Assembly (NCBI GenBank): GCA_025331125.1
Contig: JAOALB010000107.1
Coordinates: forward strand, 142,524-206,523
DNA: 64,000 nucleotides
Source: Mycogone perniciosa
Taxonomy: Eukaryota > Ascomycota > Sordariomycetes > Hypocreales > Hypocreaceae
Reading direction: 5' to 3'
A program made the position numbers and the translations under genes. This document shows, piece by piece, positions 46,501 to 59,363 of the stretch. Position 1 is the stretch's first letter, and each line of letters starts with the position of its first letter. The notes below the pieces were generated by a model, which was not told where the DNA came from, made no database searches, and saw nothing but the letters and a program-made list of their open reading frames with translations.

Positions 46501-48044
46501 ATATCAGGTCAATAGGCTGTCTGGCTCATAAGCCATTCGCATCTGGACATCGAAGGCTACAGGGATACAGTTTTACTAATACGTACCTGGCGCACCTGTC
46601 GAGGACTTGGTGACAGTACAGAAGTCTGGTGTGGTGCCACACTGGCCCCAAATATCGCAGCACGCATTCAAGGGACAAGGGTTAATAGAGGCCAAGTTCG
46701 TGCCAGAGGAAGGCTTCTTAGTCCCTGAGACTTGAGGACCGCAGATGGCATTTGGAAGAGGGGCGGGCATTGGCGGGTTGCCTGTGCTCAAGCAGATGGC
46801 AGCCCCGGTTTGAAGACCAGCACAGCCGCTCCAGCCCCAAGTTTTCATATTGAAAGATTCAATCTGAGCAATTGTTATGCTGTTTGCAGCTGCAATGGCA
46901 GCACACCAGTCACCGGATTTGACGATGTGAGTAGCACAGGTGCCATCAGGGCCCGGCTTGGGGGACATATTTGGGAGAGTGCCAGACGAGCAGCAAAACC
47001 ATTGGCCAACCTACACCAAAGTTAGCGAATAAGACCTCAGTTCGGATGCAGAGGGAGATTGCTCACTGCGAGCCCAGAGCACAGCGTTTTGCTCGGGTTA
47101 TAGGAGGCGAATTGAGCGGGCGAGATGTGACATTTGCTTGCCAGAGAAGCGCACGAGTCACCAGACGCGGCCTGAATAGCCTTGCAATTTCCACGGGTCA
47201 TATGAGAATGTCTAGGAACGTGTGACCGCCTCGAATGGGAATGGATATCCTTGAGAACATCGTCGCTGCCTGCAGGTGTACTGGTCTCTAACGGCTGGAG
47301 CCAAATTTTGGCATCGGCAAGAGGACGTGGGTTAGATCCGTAGCACTTGGCATGGCCCCATCCCTGCACGGCCTTCTGCACGGCCGCAAGGCTGATATCT
47401 GCAGTGATTCCAAAGTAGTGGTCGGATGATAGGCCGTTGCCGCACAGTTCGACAGTTACGGCAGATCCGCTTCTGGCTTCTTGGAGGAAGGCTGGGACGA
47501 CAGACGATAGAGTACCTCGGTTGTTGATCAGCGCACCGGAGTAGACACCAATGAACACATTGCCAGCTTTAGCGAAAGTGACGGTGGTATCGCAATTGGC
47601 AGGGTCACTGAGATAAGCTTGCAGCTGCTCCACTGAAGCAACCACATCAGTCTGCGCAATCGCATTCACAGGCTTGGAAGAAATGGTGATATTGGCAGGA
47701 GACTCAACAGAGGTTCCGCAGACAGAAGATGAAGCAGCATTAGTTTTGGCTGAGACGGGTGTGAGATTAGCTGAGCAGGAGCGGATAGAGACCGGCGTCA
47801 AGGCATCATCGACTGTGTTATAGACGGCAAGATCGAGGAGAAGCGTATCATTGCAGACTCCAAGACGTTCAACGCTATGGTATACTGTCCAGTTGCCGGG
47901 GCTGATTGCTGTATTGCAGCCGACGGGACAGCGCTTGTAAGCTAGGGCCTCCGCCTTGGTTGTATCAATGGCAAGGCATGGTTGGTTAGAAAGAAAAAGG
48001 ACCGCAAGGACTGCCCGGAGACAGAAACGTGACATTTTCTTCAA
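43551..48044 (-). CDS. Large secreted LysM-CBM18-GH18 chitinase, killer-toxin-alpha-like, 7 exons, 1323 aa
   Basis: Exons: 48044-47067, 47010-46587, 46489-46040, 45967-44898, 44788-44611, 44514-44388, 44295-43551. All junctions keep frame. Intron 1 has a CTAAC branch. Intron 6 (44387-44296) is GC-AG (donor GCAAGT, branch CTGAC). Domains: signal peptide (MKKMSRFCLRAVLAVLFLSN); N-terminal region with Cys; LysM 1 across exon 1/2 (~283-335); LysM 2 (CATHIVKSGDWCAAIAAANS, ~350-410); CBM18 core (CCDIWGQCG, ~440-458); GH18 barrel from ~500 with complete active site DGVDFDWEYPG, catalytic Glu ~615, and YMTYDLHGQWDY; and a C-terminal ~350-residue extension with many Cys. GH18 hydrolyses chitin, while LysM and CBM18 bind it. 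Class V subgroup-C chitinases of this order are related to the alpha subunit of yeast killer toxin and act outside the cell in wall remodelling or attack on other fungi. No killer-toxin gamma partner is seen nearby. Confidence 0.92.
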
Positions 48045-48193
48045 GTGTCGACTTTCAAGTGTAAGGGGTAGCTCAAGATAAGGGACTGAGAAAGGAGTGA
48101 CAAGAAAACACCAAGAGAAGAAGTGTAAAGAAGCTCGGTGGCCTTTGAAGCACCAGAGCGGGCATCATCTGCTCCTTCGCGGATAGTTTCCCA

Positions 48194-48200
48194 TTTTATA
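48194..48200 (-). promoter_or_regulatory. TATA box of the chitinase gene
   Basis: Reads TATAAAA on the minus strand, ~150 bp upstream of the chitinase ATG at 48044. Confidence 0.55.
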
Positions 48201-49154
48201 GAAGTTCTTCTAGACTGAAATATCAGCTAAAGCGTTCAAAGACCAGAAATTCACATCATAATCCTAGGCTTAACAAGATGGCTAGACCAAGTACGCAAGA
48301 CGAAGTGCTAAACATAGAAGTGCCGTGCACCTTCAGAGTTGAGGACGAGTGAGAATGGACAGAATGACCACGTTGTGCGCACGTGGCGTGAGCTGTAGAG
48401 TATAAGCGGCATTGTCTCCGGCATGTTGGAGAATGGAGGCACAAAAATATCTTCAATACAGCCACTGAGAAGTCTATGTCCGCACGTGTGCTCGTAACAT
48501 CTTGGAGTTTTACTCCAGAAGGTTGTTTGGGACTGGAAATTTGCCAGGGACTCCATACATACATACTACTAGTACCACATCGCCAGACTAGCTCCCACTG
48601 GTGAGATATTATAGCGGGGTTCCCTGGTTTACTATATTCTTACAACCTTTATTAAGACACGACCAACGAGCGCAAGGTGTTTGCCGCAAAGTTTAATTAG
48701 CAGTAGTACTCCGTATATGAAATATATTCATATATGTGTATGTAGTCGGTTGTTTGAAATAAACCAACATCTGATAAATTTCTCATTGAACGCCTGTCAA
48801 GTACGAGTATACTCCTTATATCGTACTTCATAGATAGCTAGTAGTATAAAATTATCCAAGCGGATTCGGTCCACTCGTAAGTCCTGTGACAATTTTTCCA
48901 AATGGCCATCACGAAACTACCAAAATGAAATTACTAATTATATAGCTGGGACTGTTGTTGCTTCTCCAGTCTCCTGTTCTTTTGTTGTTTCAACCCACTT
49001 GGGTAGTGGAGAAGACTAGAGAAGCGGCCGCTGTACAAAACACTAAGCCCAGAAGAGATAAGAATAAGACCTAAGCCCCTGAAGCTAATACTAGTTAGTA
49101 AGCCACGCAGTATTCAGTCTTGTCTAGATGGGTAAATGGGATAACTAATGGTTC

Positions 49155-49188
49155 TACTCCGTACGTACTCCGTATAGAGTACGGAGTA
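49155..49188. repeat. TACTCCGTA direct and inverted repeat cluster
   Basis: TACTCCGTA occurs at 49155-49163 and 49166-49174, and its reverse complement TACGGAGTA at 49180-49188. The second and third form a 9-bp perfect inverted repeat with a 5-bp loop. Further CTCCGTA/ACGGAGTA words occur near 2763, 48708 and 49933. Confidence 0.85.
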
Positions 49189-49757
49189 GTAATCCGCGGG
49201 AATACGAGACTCAAACACGGCAGGGCGATTACTCGTATATTATTATGAGTACGCAGTAGCACGTACCGATACGCAGAGCATACCCATCATCTTTTTCTCC
49301 TTCATCATTCCCAGTCGTTCTGCTCGGTGCCGGATTCAGATTGGGACACTCTTTCACGGCAGTACAGTCTATGATTAGTGGCCCGAAGAATAGACTCACA
49401 GGATATCGATCATAACCGATTCTTGGGCCGCTGACGTCCCCCTACACCAGACAGCTTACATTGACTAGCCCTTGGGTCCGTTTCCACTGATCCTCAATAT
49501 ACTTATGGGAAATAGCTGGTGGGGTCTGCACGACAGATTAGAAGAGGACGTAGAAAAAAAAGACAGGTCATCTTTGTTGCCAGCTATCGAATCCAGGGAT
49601 GACCTAGGCAGATAATAAACTCTTCAACCATTATTTCTATGAAACAAAAATATTGGTTGACTCTTTAATGAAATCATAAGCCTTATTTATGAGTTACACT
49701 AGTCTATTTTAGAGTTTCTCTGCCTTTACCTCCCTTATTTAAGTTATATCAGTTGCT

Positions 49758-49821
49758 GTATACCTTCGGGGACAGTATCTGAAATGACTTCACCTTTTAG
49801 TTGGTGTCACCGAGGGTATAC
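49758..49821. repeat. Imperfect 17-bp inverted repeat (hairpin or small transposon core)
   Basis: Left arm GTATACCTTCGGGGACA (49758-49774) pairs with right arm TGTCACCGAGGGTATAC (49805-49821) at 15 of 17 positions, across a 30-bp spacer. It lies outside genes. Confidence 0.8.
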
Positions 49822-50165
49822 ACTAACGGGTAATATAATAATACTGTTGGGGAGCTTCAAGATAACCTTACATTGTGTATTTAAGGTTGGGGGTTCCCTT
49901 TTTGTTAGTTATTATTATTTTTATCTAGAAAGCACGGAGTAGTACTACTACTATTATATAGACGCTACGTACTTCGTACTCCAGGGGTTAGCTTAGACCC
50001 ATATTCTTGATTTATACCATTCAATTCGAGCTGGAATATAATGACGTATTATATGCATGCTCTGGTCCAGAAGCGCATGGTCTACACGTGCCCAACCTTG
50101 CCAGCGGGAGGGTTTTGGGGACTAGTGTGAAGTAAAGTAATATGGCCACCAAAGCACTGGCTTAG

Positions 50166-52040
50166 TTACAATTGTCGTTGACGTGACTTCACCAACCGCT
50201 TCTTCAGTATCCCATCGTTCAAATCCTTCAATCCAACTGGGGCTTGAATATCGACAAGCTGCTCTGCCATGGCTCCATAACTTTCTGTACACCGTTTCCA
50301 GTCTCCGCTGTTCATGCCATTGACCCGAGCTCCATTCTCGAAAAGGAGTTTGACGATTGCTTTATGGCCTGCCTCTGCGGCATACAATATCGCCGTCCTG
50401 GATTCAGTTTCCCTCATACCAAGCCATGCTGCAGCTTCTCTATACTTACCAACAAGTGATGATCCCTCTTGGCAATCAGTTTCGTAATATATCAACCGAC
50501 TCGCTGGTTCATCGATCTTGAGGTGAACACTCGCCCCATTTTTGAGAAGTAACTGCGCGATGCCTTGGTCACCATTCTCGGCGTCATATATCAGTGCTGT
50601 CTTGCCTTGCCAATCTTTGCCGTCAACATGAGCTCCGTTATCGAGGAGTAGTTGGATGACTTCGTTGTGGCCATACTTGGCGGCACATGCAATTTGTACA
50701 ATTCTTTGATAGCCGTGCTCAGCTGCCGATGATAACAACGCGGGACCGTCTAAATGAGCCTCTGATCCGTTCTCAAGAATCAATTGTACAATTGCGTAAT
50801 GACCTTTTTCAATAGCATAGGAAAGTGGTGTCCCATGCTGTCTATCTTGCCAACTGTCATCAGCTCCGTTCTGGAGAAGGAGTCGCGTGGTTGCATAATG
50901 GCCCTCTTGTGCAGCATAGGAAAGCGGTGTACAAAAGTTGAGATCCGTATAATCGATGGCTTGGCCATGTCTGAGAAGTAAATCCATCGCTATGTCCAGC
51001 CCGAAGAATGCTGCTGGGTGTAATCCCGAACACATGGTAGAACGAACCCCGGTAATCTCAAAGAATCGGATGCACCATACATGCGAGGTTCCCATGATGC
51101 CTCCATTTTCTTTTCGTTTTCGAGGAATTTGATCATATCCGGGTCAACTTCACCGGCCTTGTGAGCATGATGTCCCCAATGCATTGAGGCATACTCATAG
51201 ACTGGGTTTAGTCAAAGCCGCTTCCTATACTTGTCCCTCTTCAGGGTAGGGCCGCTTCCGAAACGTGAAATGAAAAGTACGCTATACAGGATCTAGCCAC
51301 GTTATCCTCGACAGCGGGAAACCAGCCTCCTGTGTTTTATCAAAATATTTTTGTGTTGTGTAATGTACCAATCTGATAAGGTCACTTCCGACATCGATGG
51401 TGACTAGCCCTGCACATGCAGAGATGATAGTCTCAAATGGTGGCAGGTTTTCCTCATCAAGCCCGCCATTTCCAATTTCTACCGCCAGGAAGTGCTGGAG
51501 TTCCGATGCTTTTAGTGGTCTTCGAGAATATGCGATCCACGATAGAACTTGCCTCGCCAGCGGTTCCTTTTCTTCTGGTTGACTTTCGATTCGTTTCATT
51601 GCCTCGTCATATGCACGAGTATATGCATCTACTCCCGACCCAGTAGACAGTCTGTTTGCGGCATCTCAAACAGCCTTCGGTGTTACCTTGCTGATGAGCG
51701 ACTATGAAGCTGGGCCAGAAGAAACCTTGGAAACGGTCAGTGAATCTGTTCAAATCATCCAAGTCGGAGACAGGTACGAGGCTCATACATTCCCTGTGTT
51801 GATTTGACAATCGACGTCTTTACCAGTTCCTCAAGCTCCACATAACCCTCAATGACTCGTATTCGGCTCATCTGACCGTCGAGGTATTTCTCCACATCTT
51901 CGCTCCTCGCAAATGATTGTAGAGAGAAGACTGTTATCGAACTTTCTCGTGATCTCTACCGGGAGCCTTAAAGTTGCAAAGATATTTACACTAGTAATTT
52001 CCTGTAGGTTGAAAAGCGTATTTATAAACCCCTTGAGGTT
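50166..52040 (-). pseudogene. NACHT-type NLR with ankyrin repeats, 5'-truncated, frameshifted
   Basis: Reading right to left on the minus strand: the distal NACHT region (LQEITSVNIFATLRLPVE, then EDVEKYLDGQMSRI) near 51990-51850; a frameshift and two stops around 51720-51660; the linker ending AYDEAMKRIE; a winged-helix segment (QVLSWIAYSRRPLKASEL, then LVTIDVGSDLIRLVHYTTQK) in an intact frame at 51599-51282; stops at 51290-51190; WGHHAHKAGEVDPDMIKFLE; another frameshift near 51050; then at least five ankyrin repeats (TPLSYAAQEGHYATTRLLLQ and similar) to the stop at 50166. One ankyrin junction (~50700) looks internally deleted. Fungal NLRs sense non-self in the cytoplasm and can trigger cell death. 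The P-loop part is missing, cut off where the AT-rich block begins (~52045). One stop (TGA for a likely CGA Arg) fits C-to-T RIP. Confidence 0.85.
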
Positions 52041-52968
52041 ATTATTGGAAGATTGTATCTTTAAAAAAAAAGTTAATTTTATTATTTAAATAAATAAATA
52101 TAACCTTTTTTTATTATAAAAAACTTTATTTTAGCCTTTTTATTAAATAAAGCTTTTTTTATTTAAAAGAAATATAATTGTAAAGGCTAAATATTTTAAC
52201 TTTAATAATTTATTTTAGTTTAAAATGAAAGAATTTAAAGTAAAGAAATAACCTTGATTTTAAAAAGTATTAACCTTTTTTTAAACCTTTAATTAAAGGA
52301 ATTATTTTATTATATATTTAACTTAATATTAATAGTTTTATATTTATTATAATTAAAGTTAAAGAAAAGTTAAACTTTATTAATAAAAATAAATAATTAC
52401 TTTTTAAGAATTCCTTTAATTTATTTAAATTTTTAAGAATATTTAGAGTATAAAGTATAATGGTTTAAGTGAATTGTTAAAAAATAAAGTAAAGGTTATA
52501 GGTTTATATAAATAAAAAGGTTAAAGCTAAATATTAAGTAAAGTATTATAAGTATAATACTATAAAATAAATAGTTTTAATAAATACAATTAATAAATAA
52601 TTATTGAAATAATTATATTAAATAAATAATAAATTGAAAATATATATATATTAAAGGATTTTAAATACAATTATTACTATTTTAATAACCATAAATATAT
52701 TTATAATAATAAAGTAATTAAAGAAATAATTCTATATTTTAAAATAATAGATAGTTAATAAATAGCTTTACTATAATAGTTATTTCTTAATATTAAATTA
52801 AATCAATAAGTATTTTTCTATATTTTTATAATTTAATTTATAATATTTTTCAAGTAATAAAATGTAAAATAATAAATAAATTTAAATATTATTTAATATT
52901 ATAAATTAAAAAATAACTTTTAAAATAGCTTTATTAATCTTTTAAAATTTAATATATTATTTAATTAT

Positions 52969-53195
52969 TGTTACGGCACTGACCGTAATACTATATTAAC
53001 GCCCTGTTATATAAGCCCTGGGTATATAACTAGGCCCTAACGCATTCCTAGCTATAGCTTTCTATAAAGCCTTAAGGCTTTCTCGCTTCTATAGTATAAT
53101 AACGATATTTACCTTAACCTGCCTTTCTATACTATAATAGTTTATACTATCCCTTAACTTGGCTATACTATTGCAAGGTATATACTTAACTGATT
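52969..53195 (+). repeat. Gypsy family-2 LTR, left copy (right edge approximate)
   Basis: Begins TGTTACGGCACTGACCGTAA. The later part (ATAATAACGATATTTACCTTAACCTGC, then TATAATAGTTTATACTATCCC) aligns with 58840-58935. GC-containing words survive here, unlike the internal region. Confidence 0.65.
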
Positions 53196-56100
53196 ATAAA
53201 TTCCCTTTAAATCCCCCTTTATTTTTAAACCTATAATAACGCCTTTATAGCCTAACCTTTATCCTTTAAACCCTGTATTTATAAAAAGCTAATTATAAGT
53301 AAAATAAATAAAAATGCCTTAAACCTTGCCTTATAGCTTAACTTAGCTTAATAGACTATAGTTTTAGTTATAAAGCTTACACTTTTCCTTTTTCTCTTTA
53401 AAACCTTATAAAAGTCTAGTATTAATAGTAACTATATATATTTAATGAATATAATTATTAAACACAATAATTTTTATTATTAATTTTATCTTTTTAGTTA
53501 AATAATTAAAAAAGGCTTAATTTAATAAAAAAATAAAAATAAACCTTTAAATAAAAAGTCTTAAAATAAATAGCTAAAAATTAAAACTTTAAAGTATAAA
53601 TTAAAGTTTAAATTAAAGCTTTAAATATAGCTTTACTATTAAGCCTTAAAAATAATAACCTATTTAATTACTATTAAATTAAAAATTTTAAGTAATGTAA
53701 TAATAAATAAAGAAATATTATTAAATATTAATAAAAAGATATTAACTAGTGTTTTTAAATTAATATTACTTTTATAAGCAATTAATTAATCTTTTTAATT
53801 AAACTTAAAAAGATTTTATATGTTATAAATCTTTTAAAAAGAATATATTAGCTATAATAAAAAAACTTTAATACTATTATTAAAAGTCTTAATAACCTGT
53901 CCTAATAATATTAAAAAATTAATATAATATGTTTTATTAATTTTAATAAGTAATATAAAATAATTAACTTTCTTTAAAAGGTATTATAATCTTTTAATAA
54001 CCTATATATATTAAATAAGCCTTTTTAAAATTTTATAGTAAAATTATTTATATTTAATAGTAAATATAGTAAAACCGCTAAGCAGATAATAATAGCTTTA
54101 AAGATAAAGGTTTTTTAAAAGTTTATTAATACTATAAAGACTTAAATAATTAAACTAAATAAATTTAACTTTATTAAATAGTATTAACTTTACTAAACTA
54201 TTTATAATAAACTTTAAAAAGGTATTTACTATAATGCCTTTTATAATGCTTAAATAAACTAGTATTAATAAAACTATTAATAATAATAGTATTAATATAA
54301 ATAGTAATATTATTAATGCTAGTAAAATAACTAAACTGCTATTTTAATGCTAGCTAATAACCTAATATAATTAAATATTATATATATTTTATTACTTTAC
54401 CTTTAAATCTCTCGCAAAGAATATATTATTAAAGGACTTTACTTTTATTATAAAAAAGCAGGCTATAAATTTCATAAATATAATAAAGAAAAACATTTTA
54501 ATATATATTAAAGTAATCTATATTAAATATAAAATTAAAATCGCTAGGTTTAGCTATATTAGCTATACTTTAATTTAATAATACTTTAAAGTTAATAATA
54601 AAATAGTTTAGTAAAGTATAATAATTAAACTTCACTAGTATATTAATATTACCTATAATGCTTAAATAACCTATAAATCTAGGCCTTAAATAATATACCC
54701 TCTTTAAATATTAATAAAAAAAATAGTAGCGTTATTTTATTAACTTTTAATTTATTTTAATTTAATTAACTTTATTTATTAAAAACTTAAATATAAATTA
54801 TAAATTAAAGAAAAGATTAACCTTTATTAAAAGTTATAAATAAAGGTTAACTAGAAATAAAACTATTATTTTAAAATAAATTTACTATTATCTTTTTAAT
54901 TAAAAACCCTTTAAATTTAAATTAATAAATAGTAAATCCCTTTTAATATAAACTATATTATTCTTTATATATAATATCTATATTAATATAAAAGCTTTAA
55001 TAAATAATAACTATATACTTTAAGCTTTTATTAACTGCGCTTTTATTAAATAATTTAATATTAGTATTTAATTACTATTATTTATTAAAAATCTTTTATT
55101 TATTAATAAAAGTATAGTTAATAAAATTTGAAACTTTTTTATTATATAAACTATAATTAGCTTTTATAAAAAACTCTGCCTTTTCTTTATTATAAATATC
55201 TTTAATAATATATTTATAATCTTTAGCCTTTTATAGCTAAAGAAATATAACTTTAATATTAATTAAGAAAAGTTAACTATTACCTTTAAATCTTATTACT
55301 ATTATAATTAGTATCTTTTAAAAAGTATAGCGAGCTTTATATAAATTTTAATAATAGTTAAAATAAAAAATAACTTTATTAAAATTAATATAAAAAATAT
55401 ATATTACTAGTAATTAATAATTAAAAATACTTTAAATAAAGTAAAGCCTAATTTAATTAAATAAAAAACTATACTATATTAATAACTATTAATTAAAAAT
55501 ACTTTAAAAGAAATAAACTATAATTTAATTAAAAAAAGGCCTTTAAATTATATATTCTATAAACTTTAACACTAAACCAAAATTATTATATAACCTATAA
55601 GTATAGTAGAATTAATAATCAAAGAATATAGGTATAAATAATTTTAAATTAAATATATATTAAGCTACTGTTTACTTTTATAATTTATAGTTAATAATAA
55701 AAAAGGAAACCTTTATTAAAACTATTACTATTATTTTTTAATATATTACTTTTATAAAATTAAATTGAACTTTAAAATTAAAAAGTATACTTAAATATAG
55801 TAAATATATAAATAATAGCAGCTATAAACTTTATTACTTTGCATTAATAACTATATATTTATATAATAAAAGTAATTTGAAAGAGGATTAATTAAACTAT
55901 TAAAATTAAAAGATTAATACCTATTACTTTATAAAAGCTTTTAAATAAGTTTTTCTAATAAATATTAATAAAAAAAAACTATATTAAAGTAAGAATAATA
56001 TTATTTAAAAAAATATATAACTTTATTAATAAATACTACTCTTTAATATAACTAAAAAAGATTATAGCTGCTAATATTAAGAAATTTATAGTAGGAAAAC

Positions 56101-58742
56101 CTAAATTTAATAAACTAAATACTTTAAAAAAACTATTATTTTAGCTATATAATTTATATAATACCTTCCTATTAAAAATAGTAAATAAACTTTTTTTATA
56201 ATAGGCTTAAAACTATAAAATTAAAATATTATTAAAAAAAGACCTGCTATATTAAAAAACAGGCTATTTTTATTTAATAAACTGCAGGTAATAAAAAGAT
56301 AATTAAATAATAATTTAATAAAAAGATTTATTTATAAATCGCGAATATAATATACTGCTTTTTTCCTTTTAACTGTAAAATTAAAAAGTAGTATTTATAT
56401 TTATTAAGATTATTAAAGGTTAAATAATATTACTATTAAAAATTAATACCTATTACTATTAATTTAAAAAACCTTTAATACTTTAAGCTATATAAAAGTA
56501 TATATAAAATTTAATATTATCGCTATATTTAATAACCTTTATATTGTTAAAGCGGATATATAGAAAACGGCATTTATTATAAAGTTTAGCCTTTTTTAAT
56601 TATAATAAATAAATAATTTTCAAGATTAATGCCTTTAATTAAACATTAGGCAGTATTTTATTGCAGTATAATAAAAAAGGTATTTTATACCTTATAACAT
56701 TTTTCTCTACAAAGTATAACACTTAAAAATACAACTATAAAATCTATAATAAAAAGCTCCTAGCTATTATTAAAGTAATAAAAGAATAGCGCTTAAAATT
56801 ATAAAGCTTATAAAAGTTGAATATTATTATAGACTATAAAAACTTTAAATACTTTACTTTAATAAAAGCTTTAAATTAATAGTAAGTTTAATAGTTTAAA
56901 TTTCTCTTTAACTTTAACTTTTATATTATTTACTAACCCGGCTTTAAAGCTATAAATTTTAATACTTTAAATAAAAAAGTAAAAGATAAGCCTATAAAAT
57001 TAAACCCTTTTAATAATTAAATTAAAAACAGGCAATACACTATCCTTTTATAAAGTTCTTTTAGCTTTAAAGTTTAAGTAATATTTTCAAAAAAGTTTTA
57101 TTAAATATTAAATTATTTATAAAGGCTGCCTTTATAGCTATAATAATAGTAGCAGAAAAAAGACTAATTAATAACCTAATCGCAGCAGTATATAAATAAA
57201 ATACTATAGTAAAAGAAATAGTAACTGTACTTTAAAACCTTAATATCCGCTAATAGCTAAAATAGCTTTATAAAAAACTTTAAATTGCAATAAATAACTG
57301 TTAAGTAATAAATAATAAAATTTACTATTAAAAGCAGCTCTTTATTCGCTTTATTAATAAGCTTTATATATAAATGTTATTTAAAAACTATTTAAATAGC
57401 CTAGTTAAATATTTAAGGAGGTTTAAAACTTTAAACTTTATTAACTAAATATATTAATAGCTATAGATTTTAAAAGACATTAAAGTATTTATATAAGCCT
57501 ATAAACTATATATTAAAATAAAAGCCTTGTAATCTTTACTATAAAGCTTCCTTTAACTATTATTAATTTTATTTTATATATAGTTAAATATCTTTATTAA
57601 TTATATTATATTATTATTTAAATCCTGCTACTCTAATACTATTTATAAGTATTTACTAGTAATAGTTTACTGCTTTATAAAAATATATTATTTTATACCT
57701 ATTACTTTACTATTAGTAAAACAGTTAATTAATATATTTTTTAATAGAATTTACTGCCTTTATAGTATACTTAGTAATATTATATTAGACTATAGTATAT
57801 TATGTATATTAAAATTTTAAAAATAACTTTTAAAGCGATTAAAAGTTATATTAAAATAGTTATTAGCCTTTTACTTCGAAACTAATAGCTAAATTAAAAG
57901 AATTAATATAAATATAAAATAATATTTATAAGCTTTTATTAACTTTTATTAAAATAATAAAGCCTATTAGCTTTTATTAGCCGAATTTGCTATAAATAAT
58001 GTAGTACCTAAAACTATAAATATATTATTATTTTTCGCTAATTATAGTTTTAACCTTTATTTAAAGATAAAGCCTTTCTAGCCTTATTTACTAAACCTTT
58101 TTACAGTAAAGAAAAGAGAGTTCTTTAACGTTAATGCTATTATTAAGCGATTTAAATATATTATTATATAGCTAAAAGCCTTTATTAATGCTTTAAGAAA
58201 AAGAATATTAAGAAAATATAAATGTATAAAAAGAGGTATTACTAGTCTATACTATTAGGCAGGAAATCTTTATTAATATATAAGATATAAAGATTAACTA
58301 GCCAATAAAAAAGCTAGATAATAAATAGGCAGGGCCTTATATAATAATAAAGGTATATTTATAAGCCTATACTATTAGCCTACTAAAAGGTATAAAGATT
58401 TTCTTAATTTATATAACTTCCTTTTATAACTTAAAACAGCTACTTTACTATATTCTAAGTAAAAGATAATTAATAAAGTTAAATTAAAGAATATTCAAGG
58501 CAGAATACTAGAAAAAAAAGAAGATAGTATAGATAAAGTATTAGAGAAATAAAAGTTTAAAGCGCTTTTAAATTATTATAATAATAATAGATTTTATTAC
58601 TTTATTAAATAGAAATACTATACTATAATATAATAACTAGTTAAAGACCTATAAAGCTCAAAAAGGTAATATAAAACTTTTATAAAGGAAACCTAAAAAA
58701 GCTAAGCCTACTATAATAAATATTAAAAGGAATTATAAAAAA
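53196..58742 (+). mobile_element. Internal region of a degraded Gypsy family-2 element
   Basis: Flanked by matching LTR-like ends. At 56832 the plus strand reads DYKNFKYFT before two stops, which matches the RNase H motif DHKNLEYFT of Gypsy polymerases with RIP-type changes. No complete domain survives. About 5.5 kb, within the normal size range. Confidence 0.6.
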
Positions 58743-58946
58743 TATTACAGTACTAAGCCTGCCCTTTAATAACTTATTAGCATTACATACATCCTTATAT
58801 AATAGCTTAATCCTACTCCTTTAAACTATATCTTTATAGCTTCTTGCTTTATTTAAGGCATAATAAAGATATTACTTTAACCTGCTATTTTATATACTGT
58901 AATAGTTTATACCTTCCTATAACAACTACACTATTACCCTTAGCCC
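58743..58946 (+). repeat. Gypsy family-2 LTR, right copy, interrupted by a solo LTR
   Basis: Begins TATTACAGTACT (mutated TGTTACGGCACT) and aligns with 52969-53195 (for example TAAAGATATTACTTTAACCTGC). It runs up to the insertion of the family-1 LTR at 58952. Confidence 0.6.
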
Positions 58947-58951
58947 TTGAC

Positions 58952-59358
58952 TGTAACGATCCAGGTTGATTCTTAAGGGATAAACCAAGGTTCATAGGTT
59001 TATATTGACAGAGAGGTCAGGGATAAATACTTAGCAGGGTAATATAGTTATAATCCTGTAGAACAAGCAGTTCTAGTAAATGCAATTAGTTAACAACTGT
59101 CTAAACAACTGTACTAAATAAATAATAAGCCAGTTATATATATATAAAGGAGATCTATATGCAATCACTAATATTTAGTAAGCGTTACTGCAATTACTGT
59201 AATAGTGCAGTAATCGAGTAAATAATTATATATCTTAGTGTAGTAAGCGTTTAAGTAATCACTCTTAGCGCAGTAATTACTTCTCAGTGATTGGTCGGTG
59301 CAACCGATATTCTCCCGTGTCCCTATAACCTGGTCTTTGACCTGGTCGGGTCATAACA
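58952..59358 (-). repeat. Solo LTR of Gypsy family 1, with target-site duplication
   Basis: 407 bp running from TGTAACGATCC to GGTCATAACA on the plus strand, so in minus orientation relative to element A. TTGAC (58947-58951) before and TCGAC (59359-59363) after differ by one C/T transition, as expected of a 5-bp duplication hit by RIP. No internal sequence, so it is a product of LTR-LTR recombination. Confidence 0.88.
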
Positions 59359-59363
59359 TCGAC

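Larger units (their letters stand above)
48201..50165. other. ~2-kb intergenic region rich in TACTCCGTA words and inverted repeats
   Basis: No ORF with recognisable domains. It contains a cluster of TACTCCGTA/TACGGAGTA words (49155-49188, with single or near copies near 48708, 49933 and 49970) and an imperfect inverted repeat at 49758-49821, listed separately. Confidence 0.55.
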
